This document shows, one piece after another, positions 25,327 to 36,699 of a stretch of DNA of 64,000 bases. The notes under the pieces were generated by a model. It did no database searches, was not told where the DNA came from, and was given only the letters and a program-made list of their open reading frames with translations. The translations under genes and the position numbers were made by a program. This DNA comes from Escarpia spicata (taxonomy: Eukaryota; Annelida; Polychaeta; Sabellida; Siboglinidae): contig OZ023211.1 of the NCBI GenBank assembly GCA_963995525.1, positions 60,534,487 to 60,598,486 on the forward strand, read 5' to 3'. Numbering within the stretch: the stretch's first letter is position 1; every line of letters starts with the position of its first letter.

Positions 25327-25704
25327 GTATTCTTTATTTATTTATTTAAAGTTTGTAGTTGTTTTGTTTGGGATAAAGTTGTGAGGCTGTGTACTCGCAA
25401 CTTTTACAATCATTATATATACAGCTGTATGTTGCCAACGAGAGGAATTGTTTCCAGTTTTTGTTTTTCCATTCCACATGGCCGTTCATATGCCTACTTA
25501 GTTCCCTTTCACAATTCATTTGAATCATTGGCCAAAGTACCTGTTTTGGTAATCGAAAGTCTCTGTTTGATATTTTTGCCGGTAGCAATTTCACACAAAA
25601 ATCTTGTTTATTCCCTTCGTTCGCTGGCCGTACAATGTTACTCAGCAAACATTCATGGACGTGGAACAACCAATAAATAACTGTGTAATATTCTACACCT
25701 GCAG

Positions 25705-25930
25705 TTCTCTATATTCGCGTGCGGTCTGGCGTTCTGTGTCGCACCGTTGGTGACGTCATATCCCCTCCTGGTGGCCGACTGCGTGGTGATGTCGTTCGCG
25801 GCCGGCTCGTTCGTCACACTGGCTCCCGTGTTGCTGGTCGAAGGTCTTGGGCTAGAGAAACTGTCGACGGCGTACGGTTTTTCAAATGTCTGCGACGCTT
25901 TGCCATACCTGTTGGCGCCTCCACTCGTTA
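25705..25930 (+). CDS. MCT-like transporter gene B, exon 5
   Basis: CTGCAG acceptor, GTAAGC donor, 226 nt, same length as in gene A. Encodes helices with ADCVVMSFAAGSFVTLAPVL. Confidence 0.9.
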
Positions 25931-26644
25931 GTAAGCGCCACTTTCTTGCAACATTCAACCCAGCAAATACCAATAATACAATTGTGTAAAAAAAAATTTT
26001 TTTCACAATTATACAGCGCCACTTTCACTGAATGTTCTCTGGGGATGGCACAAGTCTGATAAGAAAGTTGTGAGACTTTCGCCTCAATACTACGTGGGAG
26101 GTTAGGTCCTAGAAAAGATGTGAAGTGGGAGTTTGGTCCTAAAATATTAAGGCAGAGGTGGGAGGTTAAGGTCCCTGCCACACGACCCTCATTTACTGTG
26201 ACTGATGATACGACCTGAAAATGCTTGCTCCTCTAAACATATACCAAATCGCGGCGTAATTAATGGAATACATCTTATCATTATAATACTATACCAGCTC
26301 CTTAATTTTAATATGATATCCCGTGATAGTATTTATTATTCTATTTAACTTCTAGTTATCTCAAACTAAGTTGCCATGCAGGATCGTTCGCGAAGGAATG
26401 CATTGATTGGCCGACAATGTGTAACTTGTGAATATTGTTATCAAAACTTCCACGTGTACGTTTTTAATCCACTGGCGACGCACAATGCGAAAATTAAATA
26501 TCGTTTATTAAACAACAAATATTACACAAACCAGCACTGAAAGCAAATATGTAGGGCCCCGGTGAGAGAATGTCGTAACAAAGTGTGCACAGTAACGTGT
26601 CATGAAATCTAATAAAGGTGATTCCAGTTAAATGTATTTTCCAG
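25931..26644. other. Intron 5 of gene B
   Basis: No gene seen. A short AT-rich inverted repeat surrounds AAAAAAAAATTTTTTT at 25987-26005, with GCGCCACTTTC on both sides (25935 and 26018). Confidence 0.45.
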
Positions 26645-26868
26645 GTTCCGTGAGAGACGCTACCGGAAATTGGAACTGGTCATTCATCGTCTGCGGGATG
26701 CTTCTCATATTGGCGGCCGTATTTAATATACTCGGACCGTTCTTCTGCACAACGGCCCGAAAACAACTACAGCTGGCGGACTGTAAAGTATCGTTCGCAC
26801 GCGTTGAACCTCAAAAATACATTAGCAAGTCTTTAAATAATGCAGTTACTAAATTAACTCATGAATAA
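26645..26868 (+). CDS. MCT-like transporter gene B, exon 6 (last)
   Basis: TCCAG acceptor; begins VRDATGNWNWSF, last membrane segment IVCGMLLILAAVFNILGP, then a short basic cytoplasmic tail ending at TAA 26866-26868. Homologous to exon 6 of gene A but with a different tail. Confidence 0.88.
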
Positions 26869-27404
26869 CATACATGCCAGTTCATGTATGGTATTATTGT
26901 ATTATCCATCAGTATATATCAGTATGAATATCCTATGCTTTATTCGCCGGTTTGTTTGCCCAGTCTCCAGGCGACATGTTTATTTTAATATTCAACTCAT
27001 CAAGTATATATACACACACACACACACTTATCTGACCATACGTGCTACCTGGTGTATGTCATTTTGGCATTTGATATGCTATTCAATAAATTATGCTTTT
27101 GCAAATTACTGGTCACCGTGTCCAGCCAGTGGAATAATAAACGTATGATATGCGGATATAATAATCTTTTACGCCGTTTATCTTCAAATTGCATGTAATG
27201 TGAAAGAAGATGTACTGTTGAGGAAAGTGATATATAGTGTATTGGGCATGATGAATCACTGGATATTTGTATTTGAAAGATGGATGACCTCAGAATGCAA
27301 CTTTAATCTATACTGTTGCGTAGGGGGCATACTACAATGGTGACCCTGCGATGCTCGGGGCTATATTAGACCTTTTGTGAGCACTGTGGTTGTGAGGTTT
27401 ATGT

Positions 27405-27570
27405 TGCTATGTTGCGGCGTCTCTGTGGGACGCCTCTCATAATGTCGGCCATGTTTAACGCACTTAGACCGTCCTGTCTGGAAACAACCAAAGTTGGCGG
27501 ACATTATTCGCTCGCGGTGGACCCCAAAACACTGCCAAATCAAATACTGAATAACATGAATTCTCGTTTG
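27405..27570 (+). pseudogene. Decayed copy of MCT-like exon 6
   Basis: Out-of-frame remnants parallel the last exon of gene B: LCGTPLIMSAMFNALRPSC corresponds to the last helix, and PKTLPNQILNN to the tail of gene B. The surrounding sequence lacks the other exons, so this is a partial tandem duplication or the end of a third, dead gene. Confidence 0.6.
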
Positions 27571-27639
27571 TGTCTAATAAATAGAATATGCAGCACTTTG
27601 TTTTGCTCTCGGGTGTATATGTCCAGGTGATAGATGTTT

Positions 27640-28970
27640 GGTCTTCAAGTAGGCCCTATGTGCTGCTAAAAGTAATAACTTACTAACAGTAACTCACCTC
27701 CGAATGATAGTCTGTTGTTAAACATGAACAATGAAATTGTGTAGTTCTTGTTTAAAACAATGTTTGATTGAAACATACAGCTATATATAGATTAAAATAG
27801 GTAACTAATAAATACTTGGTTCAAATCGCATTTGCAACAGATCAACCGTAGACCCTGTCTTGGGCGACATCTCTCTCTTGACAGGTTTTTAAATAACAAA
27901 GATGTACATCCAAAGTGCGACCACTTGCTAAACTCCAACAAAAGACCACTTAAGCCGGTCAAATTATTTAAATGATCTTTTTTACTTTTTTGTGAGTGAC
28001 CAGAACACTCCTACGGCCAGCCGAAATTTGATTAATAATAAAATGAAAACATGCACAAATTCACACTGAACAGAATAGCAACTGGTAAAGATAGACAGAA
28101 AGAAAGAAGAAAAAAAAAGATTTGTTTAAAAAACGTTATATTATAGTCTTCTTCTCTGTTCTGTGTCCTTTCTTGCTGTTTTGTAAAACTTATCCTTGTC
28201 CTATGGCTCCTTAAAGGTAAATGGAACCGGTTATTTTTTAACAACTGATCATACTTATGATAATTAAACTACCCTAGACAATTGTTTATTTTAAATATAT
28301 GCAGTTGTTATTACCTTAACAAATTTCAAATTATACTAAAAAGCCAGTTCGTGAGTTTCCGGATTTTCTTTACTTCTGGCCCAAATCCAGCCGTAAGAAC
28401 ATAAAACATTCGTTCGATGGAACGTTACGTAGATACGAATCATTGTTCGCAAAGCTTTGCGCGTCTTCTACGAATGTACAGAGTTACGTCTACGTCAAAC
28501 GTCCGCGTATGAGCGCATGGGCCACAGTGTTGTTTTTCATGAGCGCCTAGCGGCAAGCGATTTCACAGAATTAGTGGCTAGCACCTATATAAAATGCTAT
28601 TTATGCACTAGAAAAAGATTTTTTGAATAAAAACCTATTCATCGTACGTTTTTGTCAAACTTCGTTGCTTTTACTTAGCAATTTTGAATTACGTTTCCAT
28701 GGACCTTCAACGTAATATTACGTCTAACTGGCACTTCTCATTCTCTGCAGTCTTACCACCATGCTCCACTTCACCTTTTTATCGTTGTCACCCTAAATAT
28801 ATCCTTCAAAACGACTGCAGCAATTTCATCTGACAAATCGACCACGCTGTTGCAAATATCACACATCGAGTTGTTCTTTGCCATTTGTTTGTCTTCTTAC
28901 TGTAATTTATAGGGAGAGGTTGGAATTTCGATCCGCAAACATATTATGTGGAATGTTGAGACCCCTGTGG
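27640..28970. other. Intergenic, no gene recognised
   Basis: AT-rich, with only short ORFs without recognisable similarity and no RNA gene seen. Confidence 0.4.
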
Positions 28971-28971
28971 A

Positions 28972-29282
28972 GCGCCGTAGCGCAGCGGTAAGAGCTTCGG
29001 ACTCTCGACTGAGAGAACCCGGCTTCAAATCCTGTGCGGCGGTGTCGAACCTTGGGCAAGTTCGTTTACTCTACATTGCTTCAGTTCACTCAGCTGTATG
29101 AATGAGTACCTGGCCATAGACAATGGTGGATATTTGTGTACAAATAGTCTTCGCGCATTAATTCCCAGAGAAGTCGATATGGTGTTCGATTGAACTGGTC
29201 TGCCTGCGAGTAAAGTGAAAAGCACTTTGAGCAGTCCTGAGGACTGGATGCTACGCTATATAAGAATTTACCTTTTTTATTG
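28972..29282 (+). mobile_element. tRNA-derived SINE
   Basis: The head has an A-box-like TAGCGCAGCGGTAAGAGC and a B-box-like GGCTTCAAATCC spaced as in a tRNA gene. The body begins GTGTCGAACCTTGGGCAAG and the 3' end is GGATGCTACGCTATATAAG with a T-rich tail. A second, 5'-degenerate copy lies at about 61765-62078. The 3' end resembles the tail of the LINE at 16375-19020, suggesting it uses an L2-type enzyme. Confidence 0.8.
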
Positions 29283-29962
29283 ATACACAGGCACTAGCAC
29301 ACATGCACGCACGCACACACACAAACCCCACTTTTACAAAAACCGAAATCCAACCTTTTTTTTACAGAAGTCATGCTTATAAAGATAGTACGGTATACGC
29401 TTCCAGGGAGGGGGCTTAGGGCCCTCCCGAATATTTTGGGTGGGGTTGTTGGACATATGTTTAGTCAAACAATATTTGGGCAATTTGAGTTTGTTTTTGT
29501 TGAGTCTCAAAGAGAAGCAGGTGTGTGTGTGTGTGCGCGTGCGTGCAAATTCCCCGTATGTGTTAAGAGTTCTTACCTGTTCGTACCGGACGTTAGACAT
29601 TTGTTAAAGTTTAAACGATTGTTTTCTGCGATTGCTCCAAATTACATAAACCGTCCATCGATCAACTGTGGATGTTTTATGCAACTTGAACAATCGTAGA
29701 AAACATAAGTAATTAATACTCATGTTCAAGTCAAACAGTTCATATGACACGGGATACTGAACAGGTAATTTATTCCAAACCAGTGCTGAACTGTAGCCAC
29801 TTATGTATAGTTTCTAATGCGGTGAAGTTGCCTAAACGGTATCTTGCAAGGCCCGTCGTGAGAAAGAAGAGTACTGTTTATAACATTAATGCTTTTAGGA
29901 TAAATAGAATACACATAAAAATACACGTATAGCGATTGTAGGTCATGTACGTTCTGTAAAAC

Positions 29963-30182
29963 GTTGTTTCTTCAATTAACCATCCATCCGCGCTCACTCC
30001 TTTGCATAGAGTGCTTCTCTTCCACCTCGCCGTCCATCATATCTCTGGGACATATATAACTCGCATATATATAATATATATATAGGTTATACATATATAT
30101 ATATCCGGGAGAAATGGTGGACGGCGAGATGGAAGAGAAGCACTATGCAACAGAGTGAGCAAAGATGGATGGTGAATTGTTG
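29963..30182. mobile_element. Foldback (MITE-like) element
   Basis: About 90-bp imperfect inverted repeat arms. The left arm reads CCATCCATCCGCGCTCACTC to CGCCGTCCATCAT; the right arm is its complement (ATGGTGGACGGCG to GATGGATGGTGAATTG). They are separated by an AT-rich core at 30053-30105. No coding capacity. Confidence 0.8.
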
Positions 30183-30189
30183 TAACATA

Positions 30190-31105
30190 GGGAGATAATC
30201 TATCTCTGTTACAGCACGCTTCACTTCTATTACGCTGTCTACCCGCTCTCTATCTGTTGCACCATGTTCTGTGGAATAATGTATGCTGCGACTACCGAGT
30301 TTTCTTGTAGACATGGTTGTAACAGTACTGGCGGATTGGGCTCTCTCACGAAATCGAATTTCCTGTTTAATGCACTCCAGGTGTAGAGTGCATTCTTTTG
30401 TTCATCCATTTTTTGTTTAGGCTGTGCGTTATCGTGGCATCAGTCATTGCTCTATCACGCCAATAACCAGTTGCGGTGGACATTATTGTCATATTGTCGT
30501 ATCGCAGCGGTGAGAATTATTCCAGTGTCTTAGTCTGCTGTCTTAGGGGATTGAATGTTCGTTTTTTGAAGATATCACCAAAATTGCCACAGGTGACGCT
30601 ATGATAAGTATTAATCAAATCCTGATATAGGACACACATTTTGGGACTCGTTAACACCCCCTAATTAGCATAAATCCAAAATGGCCGACGCCGATATAGG
30701 CTAACACCTAACATGGTCATATCTCAGTTATTAAAGAGTGTATTTATCCACATGTCATTGTTGCATCACCATGATGTGCTATCTCTCTTTAAGTAGGGCA
30801 CTGGTAAAAATATGAACCATTTTGTACACTTAGATTGCTGCAGAACTTGTGTCGATAAACACAGATTGTAGCACACTGTCTAACAGTGACTGTGTAACAT
30901 ATGGATTCAATTCGTGTACGTATAGTTTAGGTTTACAACATTTTAGAATTGACACTTTCTCTTGGGTGTCTGACAACAAGAATATTATATGTATTGTAAT
31001 TGTTTGTGACACTTTATCTTGGGTCTCTTAATAACATTTCATAAACGCACAAATGGTGTCGGCGTTTTATTGCTTAATTAAGAAACATTTCAAACTAGAC
31101 AACAT
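30190..31105. other. Intergenic, no gene recognised
   Basis: Region left of the decayed Polinton. No terminal inverted repeat of that element could be identified here. Confidence 0.4.
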
Positions 31106-31125
31106 GCAGACATTATATGCCACTC

Positions 31126-31551
31126 TTAACAAAATCAAATACACAACAGTCATTGTTCACTAAATCGTTCCGAAAAGTGTTCACAAAGGTCTTCATGGGT
31201 ATGCCTCGACATCGATGCAACAAGTACACGACACAATATTGTCAACATACGTTAGACAGCGGGCTTTGAAGCGTTCTCTTGTTGAAAGTCCAAGTCACGC
31301 AGTTGCTCTGTAGAAAATCCACGTGTTCGGCGTGTCGAGGTGGCAAACCGTAGGAGTCAAAATATTCTAAATTTCCGTCTTTTGCAATAAGCATGCATAT
31401 CCAGTGTTGACCCGGTGTTGCACATGAAAGGCACCGGATAAGTCGTCATAGGAGTAGTTGGTAATCCGTCTTTAGGTAGTACGCCTCGAACAATGGTCCT
31501 AGTGTGAGCATCTGCCGCAAGGGGGCGTTCTATCTGTGCCGTATCCATCAA
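31126..31551 (-). pseudogene. Adenain-like cysteine protease, decayed Polinton
   Basis: Homologous to the protease at 49666-50139. Blocks VLPKDGLPTTP and PFMCNTGS are in one frame, then a frameshift near 31410 leads to HWICML (catalytic His region) and EYFDSYGLPP. The Gly of the CGQYC active-site block has become a TGA near 31240, with QYCVVYLL following. Catalytic His and Cys codons are still visible, but the reading frame is broken twice. Confidence 0.8.
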
Positions 31552-32780
31552 TAATCATAGACGACGTTTCTGTTGTGGTCGATCTCCAAAACCGTCTCGA
31601 ATTCTCCAAAGACGACGACGTTTATCGCATGGTCGAGGGGTTGATTAAAATGTATCTCGAGTCGTAGGCTGCTTTTATGTACCAAATTGAAATGGGGACC
31701 ATCGCAACAATTTGGTGTGACGTCAAACGCAAACAGGGTGTATTCTTTGTTAAACTCACCCCGACTGATGTTGTTTCTTTCGTCTTGAAACATCTTTCCC
31801 GTTCCAGCAAATAGGTTACTGTAACTTCTCACGTAGGCACCATCGCCGAAATTAGGCTGGAATGGTTTCGCCGGGACTTGTTGCCCGTCGACGTACAATG
31901 CAAGCAAGTTAAAGTTGTGTTTTACGTGGAACGGATTCTTGGCGAATGCTCCATTGTAAGCGTCGTTGTCTACTCAACACAAGACAACTATGTTGGGTAA
32001 GACACCCAAATGAACGTTTTTGTGAGTGTGCGACATGGCAACTTGCGGTATGGAAACCACCTTGCAGTCGACTCTTCGCAACGGATACTTGGCCGTTCCA
32101 TTTTGTAGCGCTTTGATGTGATCCAGCTGTACGGCAGGATTCAGTTTGGCTTTTTGAGCAAACAAAACTGCTTCGACTATGCGTACTTTGTAAACAACAC
32201 TGTCACCGCCAGCAACTATGAGTGCAAAAGCAACCTTGCTCTGTACTAGCCGAATTTTCAAGTCGACGCCATTCAATAGATAGCAGTCTTTGGAAGAAGA
32301 GGTCGGCGTGTAGACGACCCATCAAGTCGACTATTCGACTACGGGTAATATTGGTATTTCTTTTTTGCAGGCCCTTGTTTGCATCGTCGGTCGCATCTAT
32401 GTGTCCAGCCCTGTCTTTGTACCACAAGGCACTAGTCAGTTGACTCTTCTTCGCTTCTGCTCCACGACTCAGTAACGTTTCTATCTACGCACGATAAGGA
32501 TAGGTATTCGTGGAAGGTGTGACAAGGGTACCGTTCAAAGACACGTCGACTTGACTAAACAGAGAATGCATCCAAATGTTTGTTGGTCCAACAGGTGCAC
32601 CTTCACTGATGTCGTCCCCGTTTCCTTTGACCACGCGTGCTCGCACCAATAGGTCAGTGTTGGCCACGTCAAGGTATAGTTGTCTCCCGTCCCGCACCTA
32701 TCGAGGCGACAGATCGATGCTCGACCCATTGCGCATGTTATGTGTTCGTTTGTGTCGTCGGTAAACTAAACAGGTCCCAT
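31548..32780 (-). pseudogene. Major capsid protein, decayed Polinton
   Basis: Remnants align along the length of the intact capsid gene at 50127-51428: SLNGTLVTPSTNTYPYRA (with a TAG directly after, at a position that is Tyr in the other copy), LWYKDRAGHIDA, a frameshift near 32280, VQSKVAFALIV, VDCKVVSIPQ, a TGA near 31974, and the C-terminal LFAFDVTPNCCDGPHFN to FETVLEIDHNRNV. The amino-acid sequence clearly differs from the intact copy, so this is another lineage and not a recent duplicate. Confidence 0.85.
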
Positions 32781-32975
32781 TCACTCTTGGGTTCCTCTCA
32801 CGACAACTGGTGGACAAGAGCCATGTCTAGCCTCATATGTCGTCTCGATGCGTATTTTGTCGTCTGTGTTAATTTCATGACAATACAGGCCAGACTTCTC
32901 GTCGGTTTGCGTTTTATAGTGCGGAGAGCGTTGCATATACCGGGTGGTCCATCGGTACTCGTTCCTAACACCCTA

Positions 32976-33224
32976 CTAATCATATCCTTTCCGGTCTCCT
33001 TGGTGTCCAAACAACTCGTCACCGACCACACCCAAACCGGTCTTTAGCGCTCCTTTTCCCAAAGCAAGGACGCCTCTCTTGATCGGTGGTATAGCACTTC
33101 GAACAAGCCTGCCGAATAAACTACCCAGACTGTGTGACCGTTGCACTCTAGCCCCAATAAACATGGGCAATCCTTCACCGACTTGTCTGACGTAATAGTC
33201 TTCGTAGGTGCGGCTGCGACTCAT
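32976..33224 (-). pseudogene. Core/pX-like basic protein, truncated
   Basis: Begins with the shared block YEDYYVRQVGEGLPMFIGAR, then SLGSLFGRLVRSAIPPIKRG and ALGKGALKTG, but stops after 82 codons, whereas the intact homologue (51431-51835) has 134 with a long basic tail. Confidence 0.75.
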
Positions 33225-33231
33225 TTTTCAA

Positions 33232-33560
33232 AAAACGATGGCTTGCATCGTCGAAAATGTAGCGTCACCGTCACTCTACCACGAATGGTACGCGACGCCC
33301 CGTGTCGTCTCTTATATCGATCTCGATAGTCGTAAATTCTTTGTGCAAGACGGGAACGTATTGTACATTATCGAAACATTTTGACACCACGTCTTCGTGT
33401 TTGGCTTCTATGGGTACAACCCTCAACAGAGGGACGACGCTGTCTCCGACGACTCGTGATTCCGCGATGTTGGTGTAAACGTACTGCGAATAAAAGCCCT
33501 GCGCCATGTCCACCACAGAATCGGCTATTATAACGTATGGATGTTGTTCTTCATCTTCAT
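33232..33560 (-). pseudogene. Minor capsid (penton-like) C-terminal part
   Basis: Blocks ESRVVGDSVVPLLRVVP, NVQYVPVLHKEF, TIEIDIRDDTG and HFRRCK match the end of the intact minor capsid gene at 51844-52713. Its 5' part is displaced to 34800-35073 by the inserted satellite array. Confidence 0.8.
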
Positions 33561-33869
33561 ATCCTTAAACTTTTGGACTGGTGTACACCTCGTCTTTTAC
33601 ACCTAAATAAGCGCCGTAAGCTCGGCGAATACACGTAGAATGAGCTGTTTTGTATCATGTGTATTGTCACTTGTGTGATTTTACTGTAGCTCAGTTTTAT
33701 TTCCTTTTCTCGTGTAGAGAATTTAGAATGATAACACACACCGTATTTATATTCTTAATTACTGAATGTTGTAAGTGCTCCTAAAGGCCAATTTATATAC
33801 AAATGGCTATACTGGGGTGGGGGATTTGTTTACATTTGAAGCCATCTGGTTTTGGGGAGGCAAGACTCG

Positions 33870-34620
33870 GAGAATAACTCGGTTGCTGTATATAAGCCGC
33901 AGCCGTCTGACTTATCGTTCTGACACCTATAATTCGGTTGCTGTATATAAGCCGCCGCCGTCTGAACTTATCGTTCTGACACCTATAATTCGGTTGTTGT
34001 GTATAAGCCGGCGCCGTCTGAATTTATCGTTCTAACGTTTAGAATGTATCGGTTACAATTCGGTTGGTGCATATAAGCCGCCGCCGTCTGAACTTATCAT
34101 TCTGACATTTAGAATGTATCGGTTACAATTCGGTTGGTGCATATAAGCCGCCGCCGTCTGAACTTATCATTCTGACATTTAGAATGTATCGGTTACAATT
34201 CGGTTGGTGCATATAAGCCGCCGCCGTCTGAACTTATCGTTCTAACGTTTAGAATGTATCGGTTACAATTCGGTTGCTGTATATAAGCCGCCGCCGTCTG
34301 AACTTATCATTCTGACATTTAGAATGTATCGGTTACAATTCGGTTGGTGCATATAAGCCGCCGCCGTCTGAACTTATCGTTCTAACGTTTAGAATGTATT
34401 GGTTACAATTCGGTTGCTGTATATAAGCCGCCGCCGTCTGAACTTATTATTCTGACATTTAGAATGTATCGGTTACAATTCGGTTGGTGCATATAAGCCG
34501 CCGCCGTCTGAACCTATCGTTCTGACATTTAGTATATTTCAGTTACAATTCGGTTGCTGTAATTTCCGCCGCCGTCTGAACCTATCGTTCTGACACATAT
34601 AACTGGGTAGTATTTAGCAG
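33870..34620. repeat. Satellite array, about 70-bp unit, TATAAGCCGCCGCCGTC motif
   Basis: About ten copies of a unit with ACAATTCGGTTGSTGYATATAAGCC-type start (given in parts), CGCCGCCGTCTGAAC, TTATCRTTCTGAC and ATTTAGAATGTATCGG. Two alternating variants (GCTGTATATAAG and GGTGCATATAAG) recur in blocks, suggesting a higher-order dimer. The first two units are shorter, about 60 bp. Located inside the disrupted minor capsid gene. Confidence 0.93.
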
Positions 34621-34799
34621 ATTTAGCCGCATTTTGTGTATTAGATTTTGTATTGGTAGGGTTTTCCGCATATAATAAATTGTGAAAACGTATAACCTGA
34701 CTTATCATTAGTACGACTGAGTGAGTGAACGTGTGAACGTGTGACCGCATGCTTCCCTGCCGACAGCTCGCCGCAAACGCTACATTTGTATCGGTGACT

Positions 34800-35073
34800 T
34801 TACGATTCTGTTGATTGTACGAATAAGCGCTTCGGAACTATCGTAGTAGCCTGCCTCGATATTCACCACATAATTCACACCTTTGAGAATTATGGCAAAA
34901 GTAACATCTTCTTCTCACAGATTATACCAACTGTGCGGGTATTGAATCTCGACCATCCCGCACTCCCTCTGACCGACTAAACTAATGCGTTGCGCAAAGC
35001 CGTGACATAGTGGGTCGGGGTGTAAATCTATCGACCCGTAGCTCGGTAATGTCAGGTAAAAGTCAGACGACAT
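34800..35073 (-). pseudogene. Minor capsid (penton-like) N-terminal part
   Basis: ATG at 35073; MSSDFYLTLPSYGS matches the start of the intact gene (SSDFYLTLPTNAS), followed by QYPHSWYNL and then a TGA. Separated from its C-terminal part by the satellite array. Confidence 0.8.
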
Positions 35074-35085
35074 GTTCACCACGTT

Positions 35086-35328
35086 TCATGGACGGAGTAG
35101 GTAACCGAGACAACTGCTCAACAATGCCGTCCAAATATTAGAGTTTCCGTCTAATTCAGTCAGGTTGTAGATGCTGAGCAATATAACGGTGTACAGTATG
35201 GCGATTTGGCAGAAGAAGACGATTTCCGATTTCGGGCACGAATTTCCAAACAAGACCCAACGTCTGATGGTACTTCCGGTATCTTCGAGCTCTGTGTTTT
35301 CGAACCGAACGTCCGTCCAAACTTCCAT
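35086..35328 (-). CDS. Small Polinton membrane protein (open copy in decayed element)
   Basis: 80 residues, ATG at 35328 to stop at 35086. Contains the conserved block GNSCPKSEIVFFCQIAILY, a membrane helix, SIYNLT, then NSNIWTALLSSCLGYLL, closely matching the C-terminal half of the protein at 52697-53095. It lacks the acidic repeated N-terminal region of that protein. It is the only gene of this element that stays open from ATG to stop over the conserved region. Function unknown; conserved among Polintons next to the minor capsid gene. Confidence 0.7.
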   Translation of the reverse strand: MEVWTDVRFENTELEDTGSTIRRWVLFGNSCPKSEIVFFCQIAILYTVILLSIYNLTELDGNSNIWTALLSSCLGYLLRP

Positions 35329-35479
35329 GACATGAATGATGACTAGACCGACGTTTACTAGCCTTTATAGGCGACGTGTGACGATTTATCCAACCAGCTG
35401 TTAAATGAATCAGAGTACCCTAATATGCACTTGACCTGCACCTGTGTCTTTCTTTCCCGCTAGCGCTGCTGCAACACTT

Positions 35480-35990
35480 TCTAGACACGATAGAGTTTAT
35501 CTTTAGTGACAACCACTTTCTGTTGTTCCTGTTCATAAAATGTACCTTCTCTTAACGAATCTTGATCATCGACCAAACGATAAACAATGCACTGCTTTGA
35601 CGGTAAATATATCGTCATTCCAGTTAACTAAGTAACCTTTTTTGAATTGTCTCTTGACTTTGCTGATACGTACGTGATCGCCGAATTTTAAACAGGGTTT
35701 GACTTTATTGTGTCCTTGATTTCCGTAAACTTTTTCCCAAACCTCTTTTTGATTGATCACGTTCATTTGCGATGACGCCATGCCAATACTTCTATGATAA
35801 CTGTCGTTGTACGAATCGACTAGATGGTATAATACGTATGTTTTTTGTGTGAAATACATCCACATATGCGTCTTAAAAGTACGATTGAAACGTTCAAACA
35901 GTTTGGTGACCCTCTCGTCGATAACCACCAAGTTTCTCGTTTTATGATCGAAAGACGACACATCGGGAAGACCCTCAACAAGGCCATTCT
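35480..35990 (-). pseudogene. Polinton integrase, C-terminal part
   Basis: Reads LFERFNRTFKTHMW (the DDE-motif Glu with the following Asn-Arg-Thr), then YNDSYHRSIG, KFGDHVRISKVKRQFKKGYL and WNDDIFTV, as in the intact integrase at 53226-54436. The N-terminal half with both catalytic Asp residues is deleted and the chromodomain is not recognisable. Confidence 0.85.
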
Positions 35991-35999
35991 CCGTAACAC

Positions 36000-36133
36000 C
36001 ACGTGATCTTTTCGGGCGGCAAGTTTACGAGTGTGGTAAAATGAAGTAGTAAACAGACAACAATTGTCGTTTTACCACACCCTGTTGGTCCGGCGACGAT
36101 ACAGGTAAACGGATGAACTAACCTCGTGTCCAT
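36000..36133 (-). pseudogene. Packaging ATPase N-terminal stub
   Basis: ATG at 36133; HPFTCIVAGPTGCGKTT is the Walker A block of the FtsK/A32-like packaging ATPase and matches the start of the intact gene at 56258. After about 45 codons it passes directly into integrase sequence, the scar of a deletion that removed the rest of the ATPase, two or three unknown genes and the integrase N-terminus. Confidence 0.8.
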
Positions 36134-36299
36134 ACTTTACGCAAATGATGGGTGCATGGTACTTATACTAGGAACAATGACACAAGATAAGGTTTATACA
36201 TTTTATTCGTGTATAACACAATAAAACGTTATTTACAGGTCACCTTCCATGACTGCAATAACCAGAGACTGGACATTGTTTTGCCACTGCTCTGATACA

Positions 36300-36692
36300 G
36301 CAACCAACTCTTGCTAGTACACAACTGTTCGTATGTCATGTCGGATAGTTTAAAACCTGTTGTAAAATACTCAAACAGTCTTTAACCACTACGGTTGAAT
36401 TAATGTCATCAATGGTCTCGTCAAAGTACATGTAAATTAGAATGTCATCAGGTAACATACAATCTTAATGAAATTGACTAGGATCGTCTATCTCGCAACC
36501 GGGGCATTGTCGTCTTGAGAGTTCAACGACGCCACATGCTACGTGACGTGCAAGCGTCTTCTTCATTTCGGTCACAGTAATGTCAATGGTAAAGTTCGGA
36601 CCAGCGGCGGCAGGAACGGAAATTGTGACATTAGCGGTTTCGGTATGTAGGCCGCGGGTGGTAAGCTTAAGCCTAATTAAAGGGTAGACCAC
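36300..36692 (-). pseudogene. Cys-rich Polinton protein, decayed copy
   Basis: The frame holds CPGCEIDDPSQFH, then a TAA, then DCML and an acidic stretch, giving the spacing Cx2C...H...C expected of a small zinc-binding motif. It resembles the CGACEVNEGCP region of the protein at 44901-45509 of the intact element. No characterised function is known to me. Confidence 0.5.
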
Positions 36693-36699
36693 TGTAAGA

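Noticed and set aside
25346..25680. Read-through of exon 4 of gene B into the intron as part of a 334-codon ORF
   Set aside because: The paralogue fixes the donor at 25327, and exon 5 begins in phase at 25705; the intronic extension loses membrane-protein similarity.
33870..34620. Regular repeats resembling a CRISPR array
   Set aside because: Units are contiguous, without unique spacers, and the genome is eukaryotic; it is a satellite.
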